A stretch of 10,561 bases of DNA from JBOHNM01 sp050730675 (GTDB lineage: Bacteria; Planctomycetota; Phycisphaerae; Phycisphaerales; UBA1924): the NCBI GenBank assembly GCA_050730675.1, contig JBOHNM010000144.1, forward strand, positions 1 to 10,561, given 5' to 3'. A program made the position numbers and the translations under genes. A model generated the notes under the pieces. That model worked only from the letters and a program-made list of their open reading frames with translations. It did not search any database and had not been told where the DNA came from. This document shows positions 1 to 5,644 of this stretch, piece by piece (positions within the stretch are counted from its first letter, which is position 1; the number at the start of each line of letters is the position of its first letter).

Positions 1-23
1 AAGGGCCGATCGCCCAGGGGGCG

Positions 24-41
24 AAAGAGCGGGGTGCCCCG
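24..41 (-). terminator. Weak hairpin just after the zinc-ribbon membrane gene
   Basis: Read on the minus strand, nine bases past the stop codon of the neighbouring gene, CGGGG and CCCCG (30-41) form a short GC-only hairpin with a very tight loop. It is followed by CTCTTT (24-29). The position fits a terminator, but the stem is only 4-5 bp and the T run is three bases, so this is a weak candidate. Confidence 0.25.
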
Positions 42-49
42 TCCCTGCA

Positions 50-622
50 TCAGTGGACCACCTTCGCCCCACCCCCACACTCCGGGCACGACGCACCGGC
101 TGCCAGTCCGGCGAGGTCGTACCCGCAGCGCCAACAAGTCCCCGTCCTACGGCTGCGTGCTCGCTGGGCGGACCAGAGCAAGGAGCAACCCGCCAGCATC
201 GCCGCGGCCGCGGGCGCCCACAGGCACACTTCCCATGTGCGGGCGCTGGTCGTTCCGTAGGACACCCATCTGAGACCCGCGATTGATCCGTAGACGCGGG
301 AGTAGAGTGGTCGGCCAAAGGAATCACCTTCTTCCCCATCGAGCGTCCACTTCCAGCCGGGGCTCGGCGTGGGCGCCGAGCGCACACGAAACTCCGCGGC
401 CGGTCTCCAGGGCTGCGCGCTCACCGACACCGTTCCGCAGTAGAGATACAGCCCCCACGTATGGCCGCCGTAGCGGAACATCCACCATCGCGAAGCGAAC
501 CACATCGATGTGATGGCCACGCCGATCACCAGGAGCACCCACCCGGCAAGCCACCGCTTGCGGCCCGTAAACGCTCGCTCGCCGAGCGTTCGCAAGAAGG
601 TTGTGGCAGCACGATCACCCAT
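50..622 (-). CDS. Membrane protein with C-terminal CxxC...CxxC zinc ribbon
   Basis: A 190-residue protein of unknown function. A hydrophobic segment at about residues 25-43 and a second at about 132-150 suggest two membrane helices around an aromatic-rich extracytoplasmic stretch (residues 44-130, many W, Y and G). The C-terminal tail holds C163-x2-C166 followed by GYDLAG, then C179-P-E-C182: a rubredoxin-like zinc ribbon that should face the cytoplasm and probably binds one zinc. This 'CGYDL' ribbon recurs in many planctomycete proteins, and another copy sits at the N-terminus of the gene at 2593-3432. No enzymatic domain is recognisable. The ATG at 622 has no Shine-Dalgarno site, but a TAGACT hexamer ends six bases before it, so the message may be leaderless. 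I am confident of the reading frame and the ribbon; the role is unknown. Confidence 0.8.
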   Translation of the reverse strand: MGDRAATTFLRTLGERAFTGRKRWLAGWVLLVIGVAITSMWFASRWWMFRYGGHTWGLYLYCGTVSVSAQPWRPAAEFRVRSAPTPSPGWKWTLDGEEGDSFGRPLYSRVYGSIAGLRWVSYGTTSARTWEVCLWAPAAAAMLAGCSLLWSAQRARSRRTGTCWRCGYDLAGLAAGASCPECGGGAKVVH

Positions 623-628
623 CGCAGC

Positions 629-634
629 AGTCTA
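629..634 (-). promoter_or_regulatory. -10-like hexamer TAGACT, leaderless start of the zinc-ribbon gene
   Basis: TAGACT on the minus strand ends exactly six bases before the ATG at 622. With the usual spacing, transcription would start at or next to the A of the start codon. No purine-rich ribosome-binding site exists in between. A convincing -35 box is not visible. Confidence 0.45.
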
Positions 635-660
635 GCGGTCGGTGTCGCATTGGTTGCTCT

Positions 661-732
661 CCTCCGTGAAGCTCCGTGCCAATCCGCGTTGAACCGCTTT
701 CCCGCCCCCTTTGTCCCTTCGCGTCTTCGTGT
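661..732. repeat. Degenerate tandem CACGAAG / CACGGAG intergenic repeat
   Basis: On the plus strand three 8-mers stand head to tail at 709-732: CTTTGTCC, CTTCGCGT, CTTCGTGT (on the minus strand ACACGAAG, ACGCGAAG, GGACAAAG). At the other end CTCCGTG occurs twice, at 662-668 and 672-678, ten bases apart. Between them lies CCGCGTTGAA (684-693). From memory, very similar 'ACACGAAG...TTCAACGCGGAG...CACGGAG' strings occur between genes in many environmental bacterial genomes, including planctomycetes; I cannot search for this. It lies between the end of the beta-barrel gene and the start of the zinc-ribbon gene and encodes nothing visible. Confidence 0.5.
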
Positions 733-745
733 AAATCCCCTCACC

Positions 746-1585
746 TCAAAACAGGAACCTCACCCCCACCCCGATCGACCACTGCAGCGGCGCCCGGTGG
801 TGGACATCCGCGTAGATCGGCACCTGGGCCATCAGCTCGAAGCCGAAGTCCCGCCCCTCGTACATCAGCCCGGGGCTGAAGCGCAGCTCCGTGTCGCCGT
901 TGGTCTCGTAGAGTCCGTTCATCTCCGCCGTCACGTACCACGCTCCCGTGGATTCGCTGGTGTACGCCTCGGGCTCGATGCGGAACAGGTACGCGCTGTT
1001 GAACCCCAGCGCGTCGGCCGTGCCGGTGCCCCAGTAGTTGTTGGCCGAGTCGGTCCCGGTGTTGAAGGTGTAGTACAGCTCCTGGTTGAAGCCGTGCCGC
1101 CCCCACACCTTGGTCAGCACCGCCCCCAGGTGAGGGTTGGCGCTGAACTCGCCGTCGGTGCCGAAGCGCACGCCGCCGAGCACCGCGACCCGCAGCGTGT
1201 CCACGCCCCCCGAGTCGTCCTGGTAGACGCGCCACTTGAGCGTCAAGTCCGTGTCGGGGACCAGCGTGTCGGTGTCGTACGGCCCGTTCTGCAGGTGCTG
1301 GTGGCGAGTCTGCAGCGGCACGTCGATGTACAGCGCCAGCCCCCGCTCGATGCCGATCGCCACGTTGGTGTCCAGCGTGTACAGGTTGGTGTGCGAGACG
1401 CCGTGCGTCGGGTCATCCCCGTACGCGGCGTAGAAAAACTGCTCACGCAGCAGCACCGTCCCCTTGCTCGGCATCGTCGCCGCGGCGGTGTACATCGCCT
1501 CCTGCCCATGCGCGGCGCGCCCCGCCGCCAGCACGCACAGCGCACCCAGCACCATCCCCGCCCCCGCGTTCATTCGGTGGTTCAT
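746..1585 (-). CDS. Putative outer-membrane beta-barrel protein
   Basis: A 279-residue exported protein. An N-terminal signal peptide (about residues 1-28, ending A-A-H-G-Q) precedes a mature part made of alternating short amphipathic strands rich in Y, F, W, G, D and N, and the chain ends in phenylalanine (R-F-L-F). This is the usual picture of an outer-membrane barrel whose last strand carries the assembly signal. The conserved-looking start (M-P-S-K-G-T-V-L-L-R-E) and end (Y-A-D-V-H-H-R-A-P-L-Q-W-S-I-G) recall the broad 'transporter/MetA-like' family of uncharacterised barrels, but I cannot assign a substrate. The gene starts 26 bases after the HMA lipoprotein gene and has a clear AGGAG (1593-1597) seven bases before the ATG, so it is very probably cotranscribed with it. 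A role in envelope metal traffic is inference from that neighbour. Confidence 0.75.
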   Translation of the reverse strand: MNHRMNAGAGMVLGALCVLAAGRAAHGQEAMYTAAATMPSKGTVLLREQFFYAAYGDDPTHGVSHTNLYTLDTNVAIGIERGLALYIDVPLQTRHQHLQNGPYDTDTLVPDTDLTLKWRVYQDDSGGVDTLRVAVLGGVRFGTDGEFSANPHLGAVLTKVWGRHGFNQELYYTFNTGTDSANNYWGTGTADALGFNSAYLFRIEPEAYTSESTGAWYVTAEMNGLYETNGDTELRFSPGLMYEGRDFGFELMAQVPIYADVHHRAPLQWSIGVGVRFLF

Positions 1586-1592
1586 GTGTTTG

Positions 1593-1597
1593 CTCCT
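1593..1597 (-). promoter_or_regulatory. Shine-Dalgarno AGGAG of the beta-barrel gene
   Basis: AGGAG on the minus strand lies seven bases before the ATG at 1585. It selects this ATG over the in-frame ATG four codons later. Confidence 0.7.
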
Positions 1598-1611
1598 GAT
1601 CGTGCCGCGGG

Positions 1612-2013
1612 TCAGCGCTGCTCAACCTTCACGAGCGTGAACCCGGCATCGAGCACCGCCTCGGCGAAGTCGTGCGGCGACGGGTGCTTGGTGCCCTGCA
1701 TCGTCACATCCACAAACCCGTTGGCCAGGTCCACCTTCACATTGGTCACGCCCGGAAGCCGCTCGAGCTGCTTGTCGATCGAGGTCGCGCACAGTGGGCA
1801 CCCCATGCCGTTCACCCACAGCACCACATTGTCGCCCTTCACCGGCTCGGTGCTCTTGGCCGTGTCGAGGTCCGCTGCCGTCACCTGGTGGACAATCGGC
1901 TTCTCCTCGTACCCCGCGCTGTTCTTGGTCCCGCCCCCCCCACCACTGCAAGCGCCGAGGACCAAGCCCGCTGCGCCAACCAACGCCGCCGCCGTCATGT
2001 TCATCCGGTTCAT
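1612..2013 (-). CDS. Lipoprotein with heavy-metal-associated (HMA) domain
   Basis: A 133-residue protein. Residues 1-21 are a lipoprotein signal peptide with lipobox L-G-A-C, so C22 should be lipidated. A Gly-rich linker (C-S-G-G-G-G-G) follows, then about 35 polar residues, then an HMA fold at about residues 62-131. Its metal-binding loop is G69-M-G-C72-P-L-C75, the GMxCxxC motif of MerP/CopZ-type chaperones; the alternation of strands and helices and the 'LPGV..VKVDL' stretch also fit. It probably binds a soft metal such as Cu(I), Zn(II) or Hg(II) at the membrane surface; the sequence does not say which. The longer open frame begins at 2088, but the ATG at 2013 has GGAG seven bases upstream and starts exactly at a signal peptide, so I chose it. 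It lies between a Cys-rich exported protein and a beta-barrel gene on the same strand. Confidence 0.85.
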   Translation of the reverse strand: MNRMNMTAAALVGAAGLVLGACSGGGGGTKNSAGYEEKPIVHQVTAADLDTAKSTEPVKGDNVVLWVNGMGCPLCATSIDKQLERLPGVTNVKVDLANGFVDVTMQGTKHPSPHDFAEAVLDAGFTLVKVEQR

Positions 2014-2020
2014 GTGCAAT

Positions 2021-2024
2021 CTCC
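2021..2024 (-). promoter_or_regulatory. Shine-Dalgarno GGAG that fixes the lipoprotein start
   Basis: GGAG on the minus strand, seven bases before the ATG at 2013, decides between this start and an upstream in-frame ATG at 2088 that would bury the signal peptide behind 25 residues. Confidence 0.65.
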
Positions 2025-2135
2025 GCGGCCGGTGGTTTCCTGCGAGAACGCGCGCCGAAGCCCACCGGCCAAGGCCGCCGCCCGTCATGTTTCGTGAATG
2101 TCGTGGATCGTCTGCAAAGGTTTGTGTACGCCGCG

Positions 2136-2157
2136 ATCAGCGCGCAGTGGCGCTGAT
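2136..2157 (-). terminator. Hairpin without T run after the Cys-rich gene
   Basis: ATCAGCGC (2136-2143) and GCGCTGAT (2150-2157) form a perfect 8-bp stem with a 6-base loop, starting eight bases past the stop codon of the Cys-rich protein gene. No T run follows on the minus strand. It may be a weak or partial terminator, or an mRNA 3'-end stabiliser, between the Cys-rich gene and the lipoprotein gene 150 bases downstream. Confidence 0.4.
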
Positions 2158-2165
2158 GCGCCCGA

Positions 2166-2558
2166 CTACACCACCCAGACACAGTGCCAGGCCTGCACCC
2201 GCACCGAGCCGCGGCCATCGGCCGCTTCGCTCACCGGCGTGATGCACCACCGCGTGCGGCTCGCCGTCGCCATCGATCCGGTCGGCCGCTTCTGTTCAGT
2301 CCGCCGCGCAGCGACCATCGCCGCCCCGCGCTGCTGCACGATCGCCGGCGCGATCGACAAACTCGGATTCGCCTCCCGCGCCGGGCGGCACGGACACGCC
2401 GGTTCCCGACTCTCTGGAACGCAGCACGTGCAGCCCTCGCCGCAGCAGCCCGCGGTCGCGGCCGGCGGTTCGTTCTCAACACCCCACCAGCCGCCGACAG
2501 GCAAAACGCCCGCCAGCACCGAGAGCAGCGCCAGGATGACCGCCAGCCTCCGAGCCAT
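2166..2558 (-). CDS. Small exported Cys-rich protein, possibly metal-binding
   Basis: A 130-residue protein I do not recognise. Residues 1-22 are a typical signal peptide (M-A-R-R, then a hydrophobic core ending V-L-P-V-G-G). The mature N-terminus holds a dense cysteine cluster, C38-C39-G-E-G-C43-T-C45-C46 and then C55-P-C57; two further cysteines are C105 and C126, close to the C-terminal W-V-V. The rest is low in secondary-structure signals. Such clusters fit a soft-metal ligand or a set of disulfides; the next gene downstream on the strand encodes an HMA metal-binding lipoprotein, which favours metal. The ATG at 2558 is chosen because it begins the signal peptide; a longer frame opens at 2639. 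There is no good Shine-Dalgarno site, but TACGAT ends five bases before the ATG. The frame is reasonably sure, the function is a guess. Confidence 0.6.
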   Translation of the reverse strand: MARRLAVILALLSVLAGVLPVGGWWGVENEPPAATAGCCGEGCTCCVPESREPACPCRPAREANPSLSIAPAIVQQRGAAMVAARRTEQKRPTGSMATASRTRWCITPVSEAADGRGSVRVQAWHCVWVV

Positions 2559-2563
2559 GCCCA

Positions 2564-2569
2564 ATCGTA
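2564..2569 (-). promoter_or_regulatory. -10-like hexamer TACGAT before the Cys-rich gene
   Basis: TACGAT on the minus strand ends five bases before the ATG at 2558, which would give a transcript starting at or near the start codon. It lies in the 34-bp gap to the divergent gene at 2593, so the two promoters must overlap or interleave. No good -35 box is visible. Confidence 0.45.
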
Positions 2570-2592
2570 CCTGTGCCGCCACGCTCCAGCCG

Positions 2593-3432
2593 ATGGACTC
2601 CCTGCCCGTGCCCGCCACCCCACCACTCCGCTGCCCCACCTGCGGCTACGACCTGCACGCCGCGGACCTGGTCGCGCCGTGCCCCGAGTGCGGCACCCCT
2701 GCCGCGGATGCGCATCGCCCCAACCTCGTCAACCACGCCACCCGTGCAAGCCTCATGGCGAACCTGGCCGGTGCGATGGTGCTCGCTCTCCCCGCGGCGT
2801 TCGCCATCGTGTACAACGTCGTCCGGATCCTCACCGGCACGCGTCTGGTCCGGATCAGGTCCGACCTCTACGACATGATCCAGGTCATGATCCTGGTCGT
2901 CGGCATCTTCCTGCTGACCGACACCGGCCGGCATCCCAAGCTCGTGCGACTCCGCCGCCGCGGGTGGCTGGTCCGGTTCACCGCCGCCTTCCTCGGCATC
3001 TCCACCGCCTACATGCTCTACCGTTCGCGCGAACTGATGCTCTACTCAGGAATGTGGAATCGACCCATCGACAGCGTCCGGTCGCTCATCTATCACTGCG
3101 ATGTTCCCGCCGTTGTCGCCCTCGGGCTGGTGCTGCTCTGGCGTCACCTCTGGCTGTGGGCGCAGGCGGCCCGCGATCGCCGCATCAGGCCGCTCATCGC
3201 CGTCACGCTCACGGTGGCGCTCTTCGTTCCCATCCAGGCCATCCTCCATGCGCTGGTCGTCTTCGCCGCGACACAACTCGGCGGGAACGTCGAGCTCGCC
3301 GCCGCGTGGACCTCACCCCCCTACCGCCTCCAGCCGTACGTCTACATCCTCTCCGTTCTTCTATGGCTTAACCTCATTGCACGCTTTGTCTACACCACGC
3401 GCGCGGTGATCCTTCGGCGCACCAGCACCTGA
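2593..3432 (+). CDS. Polytopic membrane protein with N-terminal zinc ribbon
   Basis: A 279-residue protein of unknown function. The N-terminus carries C14-P-T-C17 followed by GYDL, then C30-P-E-C33, a cytoplasmic zinc ribbon of the same type as in the gene at 50-622 but at the opposite end of the chain. About six hydrophobic segments follow (near residues 54-79, 94-109, 128-143, 172-190, 200-228, 248-268), with basic loops such as R-L-R-R-R-G-W (119-125) and R-D-R-R-I-R (194-199). No catalytic motif is visible. The ATG at 2593 puts the ribbon close to the N-terminus; an in-frame ATG at 2557 and a frame reaching back to 2098 exist, but the latter would run through the antisense of the Cys-rich gene. 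Neither a Shine-Dalgarno site nor a convincing start-proximal -10 is seen. It converges on pepA, only 22 bases away, with no clear terminator between them. Confidence 0.75.
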   Translation: MDSLPVPATPPLRCPTCGYDLHAADLVAPCPECGTPAADAHRPNLVNHATRASLMANLAGAMVLALPAAFAIVYNVVRILTGTRLVRIRSDLYDMIQVMILVVGIFLLTDTGRHPKLVRLRRRGWLVRFTAAFLGISTAYMLYRSRELMLYSGMWNRPIDSVRSLIYHCDVPAVVALGLVLLWRHLWLWAQAARDRRIRPLIAVTLTVALFVPIQAILHALVVFAATQLGGNVELAAAWTSPPYRLQPYVYILSVLLWLNLIARFVYTTRAVILRRTST

Positions 3433-3454
3433 CCCTTGCGTTGCTTATTCCGCC

Positions 3455-4957
3455 TTATTCGCCGCCCAGCAGGGCCGCCAGCAGGCGCGTGCCGAACCCC
3501 GTCGGGCCCTTGACGAACATGCCGCTGTCCGCTTCCGAGGCGTGAACGCCCGCGATGTCGAGGTGACACCAAGGGATGCCGTCCTTGACGAAGTAGCTCA
3601 GGAACGCCGCGCCCTGGCCGGCGTGCGCCTTGCGGTTGGGGTTGCTGTTGAGGATGTCCGCGACCGGGCTCTTCATCATGTCGCGGTATTCCTGGTGCAT
3701 CGGCAGCCGCCAGACGCGCTCGCCGCTGGCCTCGGCGGCCTTCTCGACCTTGCCCCGGAGCGCGTCGTCGTCGCAGAACATGCCGCAGAACGTGCTGCCC
3801 AGAGCCGTGATGACGCCGCCGGTGAGCGTGCTCAGCTCGACGATGTACGCCGGGTCCTCCTTGTCGCAGGCCCAGCAGAAGCCGTCGGCGAGCACCAGCC
3901 GCCCCTCGGCGTCGGTGTTGGTGATCTCGACGGTGACGCCGTTGCGATAGGTGATGATGTCGTCGGGGCGGTAGGCCTCATCGCTCACGGAGTTCTCCGC
4001 AGAACAGAGCAGGGCGACGACGGGGCGCGAGGGCTTGACGAGCGTGGCGATCGCGTGCATGGCGCCGATCACGGCGCACCCGCCGTCCTTGTCGCGCTTC
4101 ATGCCGACCATGCCGTTGTTCACCTTCAGGCTCAGCCCGCCGGTGTCGTAGGTCATCGTCTTGCCGATGAGCACCACGGGCTTCTTCCCCTTGCCCCCCC
4201 CGCCCTTCTTGGGCGTGTACTCCAGCCGGATGAACGCGGGCTTGTTCTCGCTCGCCTTGCCAACATTAATGTGTCCGACGAGCTTCTCCTTCTCAAGCTC
4301 CTTGCCGGTCATCACGCTGAACTTCAGCCCGCACGCCTTGGCGAGCTTCTTGGCCTGCTCGGCCATGTACGCGGGAGTGGCGATGTTCGGCGGCGTCTCG
4401 CTCAGCGAGCGGGCGATGTTCGCCGCCTCGCCCAGCGCCAGCCCGGCCTCGAGGCCCTTCTTGAACGCGCCCTTGTCGGCATCCACCTTCAACTTCATGC
4501 GCGCCGGCTTCTTGCCGTTACCGTTGGCGCTCGCCGTGCCCTTGAAGACCGTGTTGTCCCACGCGAGCAACCCAAGCGCCTCGCCGAAGGACTGCCCAGC
4601 CTCGCGGGCATCAACCTTGGTCTCGTCCAGCGCGCCGCCGAGCTGGATCCGCACGGTCGTCGCCTTCACCGACGCCAGCCGCCGGCCAACCGCGGCGCCG
4701 ATCGACCGCAGGTCGCCCGCCGTCAGCTTCCCCTTCTTGCCCAGGCCCACCACGATCACGCGCTCCACGCCGCCCTTGGGGAACGCCTCGGCGATCTTGC
4801 CCGACTTGCCCCGGCACTCCTCGCGATCGGCCGCGGCCTTCACGTCCGCCGCGAACGGGAGCTTCTTCAGCCCGCCGTCGATGGGTGCATCCTCGAAGCA
4901 CCCGACGACCAAAACCTGCGGGACGGGAATCTCCACGACGCTGATCGATTCGAACAT
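3455..4957 (-). CDS. pepA: Leucyl aminopeptidase, M17 family
   Basis: A 500-residue cytosolic aminopeptidase of peptidase family M17, which removes N-terminal residues (often leucine) from peptides using two metal ions in a hexamer. The N-terminal half (about 1-170) is the variable regulatory domain; the C-terminal half is catalytic. Expected metal-binding and catalytic residues are present: K266 in I-G-K, D271 in Y-D-T-G-G, K278 in S-L-K, D289 in M-K-R-D, then the signature N-T-D349-A-E351-G-R353-L. Length is normal for the family. Differences from the E. coli type are T-Y-D-T-G-G for the usual F-D-S-G-G, and Lys/Gly-rich insertions near residues 146-157 and 249-260. AGGAG (4966-4970) lies eight bases before the ATG, and an extended -10 candidate is at 4986-4994. 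It is a single-gene unit; the minus-strand CBS gene ends about 150 bases upstream. Confidence 0.95.
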   Translation of the reverse strand: MFESISVVEIPVPQVLVVGCFEDAPIDGGLKKLPFAADVKAAADREECRGKSGKIAEAFPKGGVERVIVVGLGKKGKLTAGDLRSIGAAVGRRLASVKATTVRIQLGGALDETKVDAREAGQSFGEALGLLAWDNTVFKGTASANGNGKKPARMKLKVDADKGAFKKGLEAGLALGEAANIARSLSETPPNIATPAYMAEQAKKLAKACGLKFSVMTGKELEKEKLVGHINVGKASENKPAFIRLEYTPKKGGGGKGKKPVVLIGKTMTYDTGGLSLKVNNGMVGMKRDKDGGCAVIGAMHAIATLVKPSRPVVALLCSAENSVSDEAYRPDDIITYRNGVTVEITNTDAEGRLVLADGFCWACDKEDPAYIVELSTLTGGVITALGSTFCGMFCDDDALRGKVEKAAEASGERVWRLPMHQEYRDMMKSPVADILNSNPNRKAHAGQGAAFLSYFVKDGIPWCHLDIAGVHASEADSGMFVKGPTGFGTRLLAALLGGE

Positions 4958-4965
4958 GTGGGCTG

Positions 4966-4970
4966 CTCCT
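4966..4970 (-). promoter_or_regulatory. Shine-Dalgarno AGGAG of pepA
   Basis: AGGAG on the minus strand, eight bases before the ATG at 4957, supports this start. Confidence 0.7.
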
Positions 4971-4985
4971 GAAGCTTTGGGCGGT

Positions 4986-4994
4986 AGCGTAGCA
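4986..4994 (-). promoter_or_regulatory. Extended -10 candidate TGCTACGCT of pepA
   Basis: On the minus strand TGC is directly followed by TACGCT (4986-4991), an extended -10 element. Transcription would start near 4979, giving a leader of about 20 bases that contains the Shine-Dalgarno site. No clear -35 box is seen, which an extended -10 can tolerate. Confidence 0.35.
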
Positions 4995-5104
4995 CGAAGC
5001 GACGCCGAATCCGCGATACTCGCAGCAGGCTGGGCAAAACGCCCCCATCGCGAGCGGGTATCGCCAGCGCGGGTGCTTGCCCGTATTCACATTTCGGGAT
5101 CGGC

Positions 5105-5542
5105 TCAGCCGGCGCGGCGCATCGCGCCCGGCTCGACGCCGCACTCCAGCGCGTAGCTCATGAAGTCATGCCAGGTCACGATGCCGTGGCAGCGCTGCTG
5201 GTCATCGACGATCGGCAGGCACGTCACCCCGTGGTGCATCAGCAGGGCCATCGCCACCTTGACCTGCGTCTCGGGCTTCACGCTCACCAGTTGCCGGCGC
5301 ATGATCTGGTGGACGCGCTTCTCCAAGCACCAGGCGTCCTGCGAGCGCTCGGTCTTGGTCCCGACGAACGGCGAGAGGTTCTTGAGCAGGTCGCGGTCGG
5401 AGACCACGCCGACCACGCGCCCGTCCTCGACGACGACCAGGTGATGGAACTCGTGCGTGTGGAAGATTTCGCGCACCGTCCCCACCGTGTCGTCCATCGA
5501 CACCGTCACCACATCCCGCGTCATGATCGCTTCAACGTTCAT
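5105..5542 (-). CDS. Protein of two CBS domains
   Basis: A 145-residue protein made almost only of a CBS pair (Bateman module). CBS1 covers about residues 1-62 (I-M-T-R-D-V-V-T-V at the start, V-V-G-V-V-S-D-R-D-L-L at the end). CBS2 covers about 80-135 (I-M-R-R-Q-L-V-S-V, then C-L-P-I-V-D-D and G-I-V-T-W-H-D-F). Such modules bind adenine nucleotides (AMP, ATP, S-adenosylmethionine) and act as energy sensors or regulatory subunits; no partner domain is attached here, so the target is unknown. The ATG at 5542 is preferred to that at 5563 because GAGGTG lies directly upstream at the right distance. The gene is divergent from the HIT-family gene, with a 102-bp gap. Confidence 0.88.
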   Translation of the reverse strand: MNVEAIMTRDVVTVSMDDTVGTVREIFHTHEFHHLVVVEDGRVVGVVSDRDLLKNLSPFVGTKTERSQDAWCLEKRVHQIMRRQLVSVKPETQVKVAMALLMHHGVTCLPIVDDQQRCHGIVTWHDFMSYALECGVEPGAMRRAG

Positions 5543-5545
5543 ATC

Positions 5546-5551
5546 CACCTC
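5546..5551 (-). promoter_or_regulatory. Shine-Dalgarno GAGGTG that fixes the CBS gene start
   Basis: GAGGTG on the minus strand, with its GAGG five bases before the ATG at 5542, favours this start over the in-frame ATG at 5563. Confidence 0.6.
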
Positions 5552-5633
5552 GCCAGCGGCCATTGCGTCCGGCAGAAAAGGGCCGGGCGCCCGTGGGCCA
5601 CGTCACGCCTATCGGCGCGATCGGACCCGCACT

Positions 5634-5639
5634 TACCAT
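5634..5639 (+). promoter_or_regulatory. -10-like hexamer TACCAT, leaderless start of the HIT gene
   Basis: TACCAT ends five bases before the ATG at 5645. The intervening CCGCC is no ribosome-binding site, so a transcript starting at the start codon is likely. No clear -35 box. Confidence 0.45.
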
Positions 5640-5644
5640 CCGCC

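Noticed and set aside
461..2242. Very long plus-strand open frame (593 codons) opposite the barrel and lipoprotein genes
   Set aside because: It is antisense to two genes with clear signal peptides, Shine-Dalgarno sites and a GMxCxxC motif. Its translation is rich in R, V, H and P with no domain, as is typical for shadow frames in GC-rich DNA.
2098..2592. N-terminal extension of the zinc-ribbon membrane protein
   Set aside because: The extra 165 residues are unstructured and R-, T- and P-rich. They overlap the Cys-rich gene in antisense; the ribbon near the ATG at 2593 marks the natural N-terminus.
3542..4972. Plus-strand open frame (476 codons) opposite pepA
   Set aside because: It mirrors an unmistakable M17 aminopeptidase. 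The composition (L, A, R, H, V repeats) is that of a shadow frame.
5581..5602. GC-rich quasi-palindromes (CGGGCGCCCG and CGTGG-G-CCACG) followed by TTTT on the minus strand, a possible attenuator before the CBS gene
   Set aside because: The arms are short and overlap each other. In DNA of this composition such palindromes are frequent, and no peptide leader or alternative structure is visible.
5168..5644. N-terminal extension of the HIT protein
   Set aside because: It runs antisense to the CBS-domain gene. The conserved HIT-branch N-terminus begins after the ATG at 5645.
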